Assembly: GCA_023375675.1 (NCBI GenBank)
Contig: JALQBC010000036.1
Span: forward strand, 124,001 to 188,000
Direction: 5' to 3'
Length of the DNA stretch: 64,000 nt
Source of the DNA: Cytospora piceicola
Taxonomy: Eukaryota; Ascomycota; Sordariomycetes; Diaporthales; Cytosporaceae
Below the pieces are notes generated by a model that worked only from the letters and a program-made list of their open reading frames with translations, ran no database searches and was not told where the DNA came from. Within the stretch, counting starts at the first letter, position 1, and each line of letters begins with the position of its first letter. Of this stretch, positions 10,987-21,296 are shown in pieces. The translations under genes were made by a program, and so were the position numbers.

Positions 10987-11565
10987 ATGGCGTATCCCTC
11001 TCAAGAGATCGACGTCAAGGTCTCCTCGGAGGGAGCGCAGAGCTTCGTCGAGTGGTACTACAACGACCTGAACGACCACCGCACCCTCGCCTCCTTCTAT
11101 GTCAACTCGTCGAGCAAATACACCAACGCAGGCATCACCGCCGACATTACCATCAACGGCGCCGTTCTGACCAGCCCGGCCGAGTACGAGGCGCTACTGG
11201 ACGAGCAGCGCGGGGCCCTCAACAAGGCCAACGGCGCAGACGTCTCCAGCAGCAGCAGCAGCAGGACGTCGGCCCTGAAGGTGCGCTACGAGGTCGACGG
11301 CTTCGACACGCAGGTCATCAACAACGACTACGGGCTCGCCTGCCCGGAGCACATACTCAGCCGGGGCCCGGACAAGAACGGCGGGCGGATCTCCATGGTG
11401 GTCAGCGTCCAGGGCGTCGTGCACCTCGGCTCGGCCCCCGACACCCAGCACAAGAGGTTCCACGAGGTGTTCGTGCTGGTGCCGAACTGGGACGTGAGGG
11501 GCCGCAACCCGCCGCGCAACGCAAAGAGATTCTTGATATCCTCGCAGAACTACAGGACGCTCTAG
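10987..11565 (+). CDS. MTR2: NTF2-fold protein, probable Mtr2/Nxt1-type mRNA export factor
   Basis: Single-exon, 192-residue protein. The start of the fold is seen in EGAQSFVEWYYNDLND followed by LASFYVNSSSKYT, the usual NTF2-like opening helix and strand. The C-terminal part VVSVQGVVHLG, FHEVFVLVPNW and RFLISSQNYRTL has the strand pattern of the fungal partner of Mex67 (Mtr2, equivalent to p15/Nxt1). A Ser-rich insertion (SSSSSSR, about 90-97) sits in a loop. Mtr2-Mex67 carries mRNPs through the nuclear pore. The family is clear. The exact orthologue (Mtr2 versus another NTF2-domain protein) is less certain, so the symbol is provisional. Confidence 0.75.
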   Translation: MAYPSQEIDVKVSSEGAQSFVEWYYNDLNDHRTLASFYVNSSSKYTNAGITADITINGAVLTSPAEYEALLDEQRGALNKANGADVSSSSSSRTSALKVRYEVDGFDTQVINNDYGLACPEHILSRGPDKNGGRISMVVSVQGVVHLGSAPDTQHKRFHEVFVLVPNWDVRGRNPPRNAKRFLISSQNYRTL

Positions 11566-12136
11566 TACGGTGCGCCGGTCGAGAAGGAATACAACATCTT
11601 TGGAAATTGCAAGAAGGGCACCACCCGTGGGGCCCGGCTAGGACGAGTGTCCGAGGGCGTGTTTCCCCTTGGGTGCCGCCACGATTCGGGTAATGAGCGA
11701 ATGCGGGTGTAGTAGAAGGGGCCGTGCCCAGGGAATCATTGCACATGCGAGACGGGCAAGCCGCCTCGACTTTTGCAGAGGAGGTCGAAGGCCGGGAGGA
11801 TAAGTGGCCGGAAACGTTGATGTCGGACACGGAAGAAGTACGAAGCGCATCAACGGCGGCTGGGGAAACATAGGGTACGCACGGTGCGACAGTGGAAGAT
11901 TCAGGATTGAAAGCGACTGGAAGAAGTTAGTTCCACACAGCGCATCAACAGTCAGGCCACCACCTACGATCTGAAGGATGGATTCGGGGACGGTGACTGA
12001 CAAAATGGAAACTGCTATCACGTCTGAGGCTCCAGAAGCCATACATATTGGTCTCTAAATCAGAGACCCATTTACTACAAATACCAACTAAAGCTCACCA
12101 AACAATCTCATGTGCCACCTCGCTATGGCTTATACC
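11566..12136. other. Convergent intergenic (3' flanks)
   Basis: This is 571 bp between the stops of the NTF2-like gene and the prenyltransferase alpha gene. Several overlapping short ORFs occur on both strands but none has coding character or recognisable homology. Confidence 0.5.
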
Positions 12137-13928
12137 CTATGCAGCCTCTTCGTTGAGCATCTGCCTCCTCCATTCCCAGTAGCCGAGTCGTATCCGGTCC
12201 CACTTCTCTCCCAGGCGCCTCAAACACAAGTCCGCCTTTTCATTCTCTCCCTTCTCAGCATAGCTCTCCGCCAACAGCTCCAACGCATGCGTGCTCGTAA
12301 CCTTCTCCGTGTCCTCGACCCCAACGTCACTGACAAACTGCCGGAGGAAATCATCCACACTCCCAATCTTCCGCCCTCCCTTGACCAGCACGCCCCGGAG
12401 GTAATTCCAGGGGCTCTGGTTCTGCGGCGCCAGCAGGACCTTGTCCTGCGCGTACCGCACCTCCCGGTCGATGACCCCGGCGGGGACCCTGGGGTCGTGC
12501 TCGGTGGGCAGGCTGCCGGGCGTGGTGTGCGCCGGGTCGGAGAAGACGATGAAGAAGCGGTGCGACCACGCCGAGTTGTTCCTCACGTCCTCGTCGACCA
12601 GCGCCTCGGCGGCCCGGACCTCGGACTCGCCGAACACGCCCAGCTTGGGCACGAGGTACTGGCGGTACGACCAGACGTGGTAGTTCTTGGTGTCCTCGGC
12701 GAGGATCTGGGCGAGGAAGTCCTGCTCGGCCCTGGCCAGGCTGGCCCTCTCGTCGGGCTTGTGCTCGACCTCGGGGTAGTAGAAGTCCATGAGGAGCCGG
12801 CGGTGGTGCCAGATCTGGTAGTTCTTGAGGTTCTCGAGGGACACCTCGTTGAGCCACTGGATCTCCTCCGGGATGGGCAGCTTCAGGGCCTGCACGATGG
12901 AGAAGCGGTACAGCCAGACGGTGTAGTGGGCTGGGTTCATGGAGATGATGTCCTCTGTGAGGCGGAGGCAGCGAGGCGAGTGCTCCTTCTTGGCCATGAC
13001 GGCTCGAAGGTAGGAAATAGCTACGACTTGTCAGCATATATACCCTGCCTGTCCTCCGGGTACAATCAACATACCTTCAGCGTAGTCCTCCGGGTACGCG
13101 ATAGCAGCCAGAGCCCCCTCGCCGTCCTCCACCGGAATGGGGACGATGTCGTCCCAGACCGGGTTCGACGCATAGGCGCCCGTCCGCTCACCGTAGAGCT
13201 CCATCCTGAGCCTGGCGATCTCCTTCCTCCGCAGCTTCTCCTCCTCGATCTCGTCCGGCGTCACGGTGACCACCTCCTTGGTCTTCTGATCAACCCACCT
13301 CTCCCGCTCCCGCTCCCTCTTGTCCGAGAAGGCGCCGCGCTGCACCTCCAGCGCCGCAAGCTGCAGGGCCCTCTCCGTCCGCTGCGCGAGCTGGTCGGGC
13401 GTGTAGTCTCCCAGGTCCGCGCCGAATCTGTCCCGGCCCCAGCTGAACTCGGCGGAACGCCCGGCGCTGATGCCCTGGATGGAGGCTGGCCCGCTGCCGT
13501 TGGTGGGGCTGGGTGGCTTGGCTACTCTGAGGGGGAGGCCGCCGGCTTCGTTGACGCACTTCCAGACGTCCTTCTGTGCCTTGTTGCCCAGGCGCTTGAG
13601 GAGGGCGGGTGTTCGCGCGAAGTGGGCGCTGGTCCAGAGAGTGCGGTCGGCGGGCGAGAGGCCGCTGTGTCCTCCTGAAGCTAAAGAGGTGGCGTAGGGG
13701 TGGCCTTGGATGTAGACTTGGGCACTGCGCTCGTAGACGGTCTGGGGAAGTTGGTCGTCTTGGGGTTTGGCTGTGGGGGGGGGGGGGTGGTACTACTGTC
13801 AGCCGAGTCTAAAAAGAACAGATACACCTGCGATGCATTTGATGTGAGAAGATTGATGAGGGGAGTAATGGGGAATCCTCACTTTCTTGGTCCTTTTGTT
13901 TCGGCGCTGCCTTTGACTTAGGCGGCAT
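12137..13928 (-). CDS. RAM2: CaaX farnesyltransferase/GGTase-I alpha subunit with long N-terminal extension
   Basis: Exons 13883..13928, 13075..13770 and 12137..13020 (minus) give about 541 residues. The C-terminal ~350 residues carry the PFTA helical repeats: PAHYTVWLYR, LKNYQIWHHRR, TKNYHVWSYR, VRNNSAWSHRF and QSPWNYLRG. They are preceded by NPVWDDIVPIP and AEAISYLRAVMAKKEHS, the normal start of the family. This is the shared alpha subunit of farnesyltransferase and geranylgeranyltransferase I. Unusually, the open frame continues about 190 residues upstream (APKQK..., YERSAQVYIQGHPY, DRTLWTSAHFARTPALLKRL, charged KREREREW-like helix) to ATG 13928 through a 112-nt intron with a C-rich acceptor. 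That part matches no domain I know. A shorter product from an internal ATG near the core is possible. Confidence 0.88.
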
Positions 13929-14575
13929 GGTTGCTTGTGGAAAGGGTTGGTCTGAACTTCCTTGAAGCTTGTGTACTGTCAGGGAACGCTGTCTGCAGCC
14001 GGGAGCTCTCCACATTCGAGCTCCATGTGTCAATCACTCCTGGCTTCAACCTCTTGGTTGCGGGGCTGCTTTGGGAGAACAATACCAAGCGACAATCCTT
14101 ACCAGAACGCCAACATTTTGCTACTGCGCCGTTCTTTTGTCTACCTGTTTTCAATTTATTACCATCTTGGCTGTCCCGCGTCCCAAGATTTACGGTCGCC
14201 GGAGTTGGAATATTGACAGTTTCCCTTGACAAGTGTCAGACTTCAGAGCCTATACAGCCTCAAGGCTATTATCAACCAGGACTGATATTTGTAGTGAACA
14301 GTTGGAATAGAACGGGAAATATAGTTCCCAGTTGAATCAACCCTTCTCTTATTCCAAATTCTCCTCTTGCTCACATTAGCGTATTATGTGTAGTACCCTA
14401 AAGTAAAAAGTATCTAATGTAGGCCGGTAAGGCGACAGGAACGAGAGCCCTGGAGAATATTGTACATTGCCAATCTGACTGTATGATTGACCCGAAGATT
14501 GAAGAATATATCTCTTCAAGAGGCAGTCTACGACATGATCGGCGGTCCCTCGAGCTCTGTGGACGATGGGCACTA
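13929..14575. other. Intergenic between RAM2 promoter and ERG12 3' end
   Basis: This is 647 bp. It should hold the prenyltransferase alpha promoter and the 3' flank of the mevalonate kinase gene, both on the minus strand. Nothing else is supported. Confidence 0.5.
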
Positions 14576-16141
14576 CTAGTGACTCTCGACCCTCCAGAAC
14601 TTCCATCCTTCTCTTTCTCCGACGCCCCCGTGGACCCCGACTAATCTCTCCACGCCTTCATTATCCTCGGCATTTAGGAAGTTCTCCAGGTCGATTTCCA
14701 TGCCACCACTGTCATCCTCGTCCATGCCGTTCTTGATGACGGCCGGGTAGAGCACGCCAACGCCATCGCCACCCAGTACCGTCTCGAATTTCTCGTAGCC
14801 CTCCTCTTTCAGTTGCTCTTCCAGCCTGTCGAGCTTCTCTCGTGGTGCGTCTGGTCGCAACAGTGTGATTGAGCAGCCACCACCTCCAGCTCCCGTCAGC
14901 TTCGTCCAGCCAATGTCCTCGTGATCTACTAGGGCTCGTATCCTCTCCAGCCGTGGATGTGATACGCCCAGAGACACAAGCTGTCCGTGATTCAAAGTCA
15001 TAAGCTCGCCAAGCCTCCGCAGGCTCTCCAGTTCCGTACTGTCAAAATCCTCCTCTTGTAAGAGGGCCTCTGCCGTCCTCGAAACCTTGTCAATGGTATC
15101 CAGGATACCGCCCACAAGCTTGGGATGTGAGTCCTTGAGCTTCCCGACCTTGGCGACCTCATGTGCCGTTGATTTCGGCTGCTTGGTGTCCACCAGTAGA
15201 AGAGGCAGCTCCGGGAAGTCCCACAACGGTCTCACAGACGGAGGTTTGGTGTAATCAGTCCGCTGGAAGACGACTGCCTTTCCTTGCGTGGCCACTGTGT
15301 TGTCGACGCCAGACGGGTTCCCGTGCATGGCCATCTCACACACAAACGCCCACCTGTTGATCCTCTCCACCTGCAGACGAGCTTCCTCGTCCGGCTGGTC
15401 AGGATGCGGGCCTGACAGCGCGCGTAGCTGTAGGAGCAGTGCGGCTGACAGGCAAACAGCAATCGACGCGCTGCTTCCCAGCCCTGCGCCAATGGGTATA
15501 GTAGATCGTAGTGCGTATGAGCACCCTGGAAATGATTGGTTGGCCAGGGAGAGGAATATGTACAGGAACGACATGGCCGAATTCCTGTGAATCTTGCGGA
15601 TGGCATCTGGTTTATTGGGGGAGATGTCTTCCAGGTGAGGCTGGATAGCGTCGATCAACTCGGGGTCGAGGCTCGTGATGAGATCGTAGTAGTTCTTCTT
15701 CTTGGACGGGTGGGAGAACGCGGCCCACGGCAGGGCGTCTATGTTCCACGTATGCGACATGTCGACGTCGGGGAATATCAGTGAGACAGTGCGCTTCGAC
15801 TTGGACAGCGTGGTGACCAGAAGGTATGATCGGAGGGCGATTGCGGCAGCTATGGCCGCCTAGTGAACGAATTGGGGTCAGACTACTTGCGATTGTAACT
15901 CTATGCGCGCGCATGGCGCACATCTCATGTATCTCTTGCTCACCTTGCCATGAACAACAGCATGTTCACCAAACACGATGACCTTACCAGGCGCAGAGAC
16001 CATGAACGCTGGCATCATGGGGCTGGAGATCCTGCGCGACAAACTCTTGCTATGGAGACCCTTTCCATTGGTCTTGCCGGTGCCATTGGTAAGGGGGTGA
16101 TGCTCCACGTCTTCGTGCGTGCCATTGGCCGTTGTCGCCAT
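14576..16141 (-). CDS. ERG12: Mevalonate kinase
   Basis: Exons 15944..16141 and 14576..15859 (minus) give 493 residues. An 84-nt intron (GTGAGC...CTAG) joins VHGK to AAIAAAIALRSY. GHMP-kinase motifs are in order: SAPGKVIVFGEHAVVHGK (49-66), the ATP loop PIGAGLGSSAS (about 188-198), GNPSGVDN with the likely catalytic Asp near 252, and the C-terminal KLTGAGGGGCS (386-396). The enzyme phosphorylates mevalonate in the pathway to sterols, dolichol, ubiquinone and prenyl groups. An N-terminal tail of ~45 residues (ATTANGTHEDVEHHPLTNG...) precedes the domain and the C-terminus is Glu-rich. The gene lies next to the CaaX prenyltransferase alpha gene, which uses a downstream product of the pathway. 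Confidence 0.95.
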
Positions 16142-18106
16142 ACTCGTTTGGCTCTGTTTCGCAAACTTTCAAGTTGTCGCAATGGTCGTAGGTGGGATTG
16201 AATCAGATGCTAATCCTCAGCAATGCCGTTCGGAGGTCCAAACGTCAGGTGGATCTTCGGTGGAGGTGGACCAGGTCCCTTGTTGATGTTCGCAGGTGAT
16301 ATATAAATCGGAGTAGCAGGGAAACTCGAAGTAGTGTGATATCGAGGTTGTGCTTGACGGAAGTGGCGCAGGAGTTGAGCAATCAGGACGGCAATCCAAG
16401 ACAAAGACGGGGAAAAGGGGTACTATTTATGAGCAGATCGCGATGCCTTCTCTTCTTTAGGCCATGGTGTTGCAAGACCAGCAAGGACATCGGACGGCCG
16501 ACCGACAACAACCCCAGGTTAATATGGAGAAACTGGCTAGTAAATTATGGGGGCCAAAGGGGACCAGCGCTGGCCGAGTGAGGACCCTTCCTTTCTTTGT
16601 TGGGATTGGGAAGGGACGTGGCACGGAAGCGTTACGGTAGTTCACGGATGGCACCGACAAGGATTGCAAATCAACTACGGCGCCGGTTTCATTGGCTCCT
16701 GCAAACTGTGATTTAGCTCTCAAGAGTCCCAAGGTTATTATATGTACTTAAAAAGTATTCAGTAGGTATACAGGTGTTGCTGTCTAGACCAAATGTTTTG
16801 CTGATGCGTCCAAGATCATGATGTGCCAACGACGGTTCGTGAGGATGCAGGTAAGATGCACTCACCAAAATCTGACCATTGACCGGAAGCTCGCCGCGTC
16901 GTTGGGTCGATTCGTGCGTATCCACCCGCACACCCGAAGTAGGTAGCGCCATGCGCCTGCAGCAGGTAGACGCCATCGGCAAGGTACCTAGGTACCTACC
17001 TAGGTAGATAGAAGCACAGCTCTGTGAGACCAAGGCATCAAATACTCAAATCGTGGCCTCCTACCGCAGTGGTTTACGACTGGAATCAAAGTAACGTTGG
17101 CTTCACCCCTACAGCGCAACTAATCTACACAGTGTGTTACAAACTCTTAGCGCTATTATCCTGGACTTCTAAGTGCTCGGAACGGTCGGGCTATGCTATG
17201 GGATGACTGCATGGAGGCTTGCTGACAGCTTGTGGTGACAACGTAAATGGGCCATCATCAACGCAGCGAGTACGTTTCCGGTATGGGTGAGTGAATATCA
17301 TCAAACATTCAGCGCCGTTAGGTTGGCCTATCTTTCCAAGAGTATGGTCAGCCTATCCAGCCGGGGAATGTATTTTCGGCACGCCGTTACGCCGTAAGGC
17401 GATGACTACCATTCAACGGCGACACGTGCCCAGCTTGACTTCACCAGCAGCCAAACCTGCCCTTATAAACCAAGCATTTCCTTGCTTCCATCACCGGGTG
17501 ATGGTGTAGTGGTATAATCTACCATTACAGCACCAACCTGGACGCCTGAGTGATGCTCCCTCTCGGAGAGAGAGACGTAGGCTGCGCAAATGCGCGGCCG
17601 AACTCCTTTTGCCTTTTCTTTCCCTTTTTTGTCTATTCACATACTCATGGCCTCCCTTCCTTTGTAGACTTATGCATCCAACGTAACATAGCTGACCCGG
17701 CCCTTGAAATCTACCACACCTCCCGTGTCGAGCTGACACTGCAGTAAACGATCCCAAGGTATGGTGGACAACATGGTGGACAACATGGTCAGGATGACCA
17801 AGAACCGTGCGAACCAGGCTAACCTTGCTCAGCGCGAATCAATGCACGTCCAGTCAGCTGAAGTGGTGATGGCATGGCTGGCTGGCTCTCCTCGGTACGG
17901 GTGACAAGCAGCATGCTTACCCGAAAATCGCCGACGCCGTCTCCCTGTAGTGATACCACTGTAACTGATTATTCAGGACCGCAACTGGCATGGTTTCCAG
18001 TCTGGCACGAATATATGATAAAGGGACTCAAAGCAATTGAACACTTGAGCCATATCTCCATAGAGCGTGTTATACCATCGGCCCACCAAACCTGCTCAGA
18101 CACACC
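16142..18106. other. Intergenic 2 kb, promoter of ERG12 and of the gene at 18107
   Basis: The region separates divergently oriented starts. It contains a TACCTAGGTA-type cluster (16982-17010) and two overlapping inverted repeats (17488-17534). Short ORFs here, including a Pro-rich one at 16210-16404 that begins only with TTG, are not convincing genes. Confidence 0.5.
17488..17534. repeat. Two overlapping small inverted repeats
   Basis: CCATCAC (17488-17494) pairs with GTGATGG (17498-17504) around a 3-nt loop. GGTG plus TAGTGGTA (17503-17514) pairs with TACCATTA (17520-17527, one G-U) plus CACC (17531-17534) with a 3-nt bulge. The two share 17503-17504, so they are alternative structures. TGGTGTAGTGG also fits a tRNA A-box pattern, but no B-box follows, so I do not call a tRNA. 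Confidence 0.45.
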
Positions 18107-18784
18107 ATGGCTATCACCGAAGTAGCCATCCTCCAAGCCTCTTCATCACCCCTCCCAGACTCGCTGGAAACCATCTTCACGGAAGACACCAAGAACATCA
18201 ATAGCTGGGCCGCGTCCAAGCCAGACCTCGACTTTGATGGGACCTGGTTATTCCAGCAGATCGAAGACCCGTCTGTGATGATGATGACCGCAAAGTGGAA
18301 AGACAAGAAATCATATGGACAGTGGGCTGTAAGTGAAGAGCACCTACGGGTGCTTCCCACCATCACACCTCACCTGGCGATGGAGGATGGGAAGCCGAAC
18401 GGGGATATGTGGTTTCTAGAAGGAGATGTGTTCACGTCGGTTTCGAACAAGAGGAGTGAAGATCTAGAGGTCGGGTTGTTGAGTAGTCCTGTAATTAGTT
18501 TCACTCGTCATTTCGTCGCTCCTGAGGGCAAGGAGGCGTTCGAGAACAAGTTCAAGGAGGTTAAGGTTTTGCTGGAAGACTTCGCGAGGCCGTTCGCAGT
18601 AAGGGGAGCATGGAAGACGGATGTTGAGGAAGGCAGTCGCGCTGTTGAATGGGCTGTCGTCGTCGGATGGCCTCATATTGAGAGACACATAGACTTCGGC
18701 GAACACGAGAGCTCTGCGAAGTACCAGGACTTGTTAGATTTCATCACTGGCTTCGAGGTTCGCCATTATCGCAGATTCTCGTAA
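18107..18784 (+). CDS. Hypothetical protein, possible tandem dimeric alpha-beta barrel (ABM-like)
   Basis: Single-exon 225-residue protein starting at ATG 18107. Two halves have similar organisation: a beta-strand opening (TEVAILQASSSPLPDSLETIF, then VISFTRHFVAPEGKEAFENKF), a helix, and a strand ending with an aromatic or tryptophan (TWLFQQIEDPSVMMMTAKW; AVEWAVVVGW) followed by a helix (YGQWAVSEEHLRVLP; YQDLLDFI). This pattern suggests two ferredoxin-like alpha-beta barrel units, as in fungal ABM or EthD-like proteins. There is no signal peptide or membrane segment. Function is unknown; such proteins include small oxygenases and stress-response barrels. The gene converges on eL38. Confidence 0.65.
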   Translation: MAITEVAILQASSSPLPDSLETIFTEDTKNINSWAASKPDLDFDGTWLFQQIEDPSVMMMTAKWKDKKSYGQWAVSEEHLRVLPTITPHLAMEDGKPNGDMWFLEGDVFTSVSNKRSEDLEVGLLSSPVISFTRHFVAPEGKEAFENKFKEVKVLLEDFARPFAVRGAWKTDVEEGSRAVEWAVVVGWPHIERHIDFGEHESSAKYQDLLDFITGFEVRHYRRFS

Positions 18785-19092
18785 TGGCGATCCATTGTGG
18801 TGTTGTGGTCGATGTTATCGTTCCATTTCCGTTTCCTGTCCTCATGTCCTATAGTCACACACTCAACTCCATATAATGGGGTCTCGGTCGAAGAAGGGTG
18901 AATCGAGACAGCCGCTTTGTGGCTTGCGTGAGCTTCAATTGCAAGGTATTCCTAGACGCCCAGTGATGAATCCCTTTCGTCCATCCCCGGACGAGATGGC
19001 CTTTCCCATTTCTTTCAAAGTGTAGATGCCATCAGTTTTGCCTCCTCAATCCCTCGCTCAACCGTCGTCACCCGTCAAAACGTGTTGCTGAT
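18785..19092. other. Convergent intergenic (3' flanks)
   Basis: This is 308 bp between the stops of the gene at 18107 and the eL38 gene. I see nothing beyond probable 3' UTRs. Confidence 0.5.
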
Positions 19093-19536
19093 TTATGCCT
19101 TGATCTTCTTCTCGCGCTTGGTCACCTCCTTGATCTGCAGGTCTGTTTTCCTTGGGTTAGTATAATGTGATTCTTCCTAGTCGAGTTCTGGGAAGTCGTA
19201 CTGGGAGGGAGAGACTGCTTGAGCTTCTCGGCCTTCTCGGCGTCCTTCAGGGCCAGGGTGTACAGGTGCTTAGAGCATCGGACCTTGAACTTGATCAGGG
19301 AGCTCTTCTTGTTCTTCTTGATCCGGGCGGCTGTGTAATTCGGGCATCGTTAGATCATTATCCTTGTCCGAAGCTCAGTGTTCTCGTTCAACATAGTCGC
19401 AACATACAGGAGGCATCCTTTCGCCGGCAGATCTCGATGAACTAGATTAGAGTGTGTTAGCCGTGTTTCTGCACGCAATCAACGAGAGCGGGCTGCAAAT
19501 TCGTACCTTCTTGATGTCGCTAACTTCCTGGGCCAT
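19093..19536 (-). CDS. RPL38: 60S ribosomal protein eL38 (L38e)
   Basis: Four minus-strand exons, 19507..19536, 19408..19441, 19202..19330 and 19093..19142, give 80 residues. The introns are 65, 77 and 59 nt, all GT-AG. The product reads [68 protein letters not shown] and ends KREKKIKA, matching eL38 along its length. The exons are too short to appear as long ORFs. The protein is a component of the cytosolic large ribosomal subunit. High intron density in a tiny ribosomal protein gene is normal for filamentous ascomycetes. The gene is divergent from the small gene at 20083. Confidence 0.95.
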
Positions 19537-20082
19537 TTTGACGGATATCTGACGGAATTCCTGCAAAGATTGTGCTGGATTGAGAATTGTCGTCGTCGTC
19601 GGTTTGGCGGAGGATTGAGGTTGTGGCTGAAGCGGAATTTTGGGCGATGACTTTGAATTTTTGTGGCCCCGCGAAAGAAAGAGGGATTGCAGGGGTTAGT
19701 CTCGAACCAGGGCGACCTCGGGCTCGGGAGCGCCAGGGGTCCAGGCAGGGTCAGAAGGTGTCGTGTGGCTGTGACGTGGTCCTGCCGAATATGTGGCGCA
19801 GGCTGCGAGTAGGGAAACGTCACCCTCCAGCTGCAGTCACGACTTCCCCGGCTGCCATTTGCTGCGACTTGCAGACTATAAGAGGAGCTTGACCTTCAAT
19901 ATTGGATACTGGTAAAGGTATAAGTGTCTTTACGGAGCTGAGTTGTTCTTGAGCCCAGTTTTCTATTGCTATAAATCACTACCTGGGTCATCACCTACAG
20001 TACACCTAAACTCTGCCGGCTCTTCCGCACATGCTTACTCCGTATACTACATACTTCTCACACGCATAGTACCTATTTCCAT
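19537..20082. promoter_or_regulatory. Divergent promoter region (RPL38 / small membrane protein)
   Basis: This is 546 bp between two divergent start codons. It should hold a strong ribosomal-protein promoter and that of the small gene. No specific operator is claimed. Confidence 0.5.
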
Positions 20083-20607
20083 ATGGAAGCAATCGTTGAA
20101 ATGACCCCTCTTGATAATGCAATGAGGTCCAAGGTCAGTACAACATTCCGAATTATGCAAAAGTTACCAGGGTGTGTTACTAACGATTTTACAGAACATG
20201 TTCTTGGGTAAGTCGGAACCATATAAGTCCAGTTCGCTGCATGCTATTTCTGGACTACATCTATCTTGGGGGCTTGTGTGGAAACAAACACTGATGACAA
20301 GTAGCCTTCGGTGGCCTTATCACAGCTGTAGGAGTGTGGTCAATATGGGGAGGAGACATGTTCCCCTCCCAGCCTGATCCTACGGGGGATCCTGAGACGT
20401 GGACGAAAGAGGAAATGAGAAGATGGCTGGCTGCAGTATGTGAATTACCCATATTACGGCGCGACTTAACCAGTTAACCATCAACAGCGAAACCTCCACC
20501 CGCAAGACAGCGACACCGAAGAGCAGCTGCTTGAACGGATCAAGGTAAATCTTCGAGTCCCACGAAGGACGCGTCCCACGGAGAACGAGCCCCTGCTGCC
20601 AGTCTAG
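20083..20607 (+). CDS. Small four-exon protein with one predicted membrane segment
   Basis: Exons 20083..20133, 20195..20207, 20305..20435 and 20488..20607 give 104 residues. The introns are 61, 97 and 52 nt; the first has a perfect-looking TTACTAAC branch site. The second exon is only 13 nt. The product begins MEAIVEMTPLDNAMRSK, then has a short hydrophobic stretch (NMFLAFGGLITAVGVWSIWG, about 18-37) likely to span a membrane, and an amphipathic helix TWTKEEMRRWLAARNLHP followed by EEQLLERIK. That last part resembles a SAP/LEM-like or small helical motif. Frame continuity over all four exons and conserved-looking Trp/Arg positions support a real gene. I believe similar short proteins occur in other ascomycetes, but I cannot name a function. 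Confidence 0.75.
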
Positions 20608-21296
20608 AGGCATGAGCCGAACAAGATGATCCGGAACTTAGCATTGGTCAAGGGAATAGGACGGCGTGCCATTTGAGTAAGGAGTTCTTCATCAGGATGA
20701 CATGCGTTGGCTGCTTTGTTCAAGGTAACAAAGGCACTTCTGGTTTTGTTTCATTTAAGTCAATGGCCTGTATTATAGCATGTAATCTGTTCAGCAACCC
20801 CAGGTGCCTTGGAGTATCAAGCACAGATGAATCTCGCATCTGAAACAATAGTAACGGCTTCCGCGAGTGACATGCATATTGTAAGTGCTGCCTGCGTAGG
20901 TACGTACCTAAGTAGGTAAGTACTTAAATAGGTACTTGAATTGTTCGACTGGGTATTGATGACCTCGGAGTGAGGAAACGAGATATGGTACCTCCGCAGT
21001 CATTGGAACCTTGGAACCTTGGAAGTTATAAATACCTAGGTACCTTTGGTACTTCCCGAGGCGTCTGGTCCACTATTAGTCAATCCGGTCCAATCAAACA
21101 CCTCAAAATACCTGGCTCCTCCCAAGACCGGCAAGTCAGCGACCCGCAGAGACACCTTGTCCTCGCCGGCCCTTTACACAGTAAGCAGCCGCATCCTGAC
21201 TCCCGACAACTTTAACAATACGTCCTGCAATGCGGACGTGATTACATTTCTCTTTCCTTTCTCTTGCAGTCGCGAATACGCGCAGAGCATCTCGCC
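20608..21296. other. Promoter region of STE24
   Basis: This is 689 bp upstream of the Ste24 start. It contains two TACCTAGGTA-type clusters (20891-20938 and 21031-21053). A CTCTTGCAG just before the ATG could be the acceptor of a 5' UTR intron. Confidence 0.5.

Noticed and set aside
12110..13678. 522-codon plus-strand ORF opposite the prenyltransferase alpha gene
   Set aside because: It is an antisense shadow of exons carrying PFTA repeats, with low-complexity Leu/Val/Asp/Arg content.
16210..16404. 64-codon Pro-rich minus-strand ORF
   Set aside because: It starts only at TTG, has no ATG, and shows no homology or splice context.
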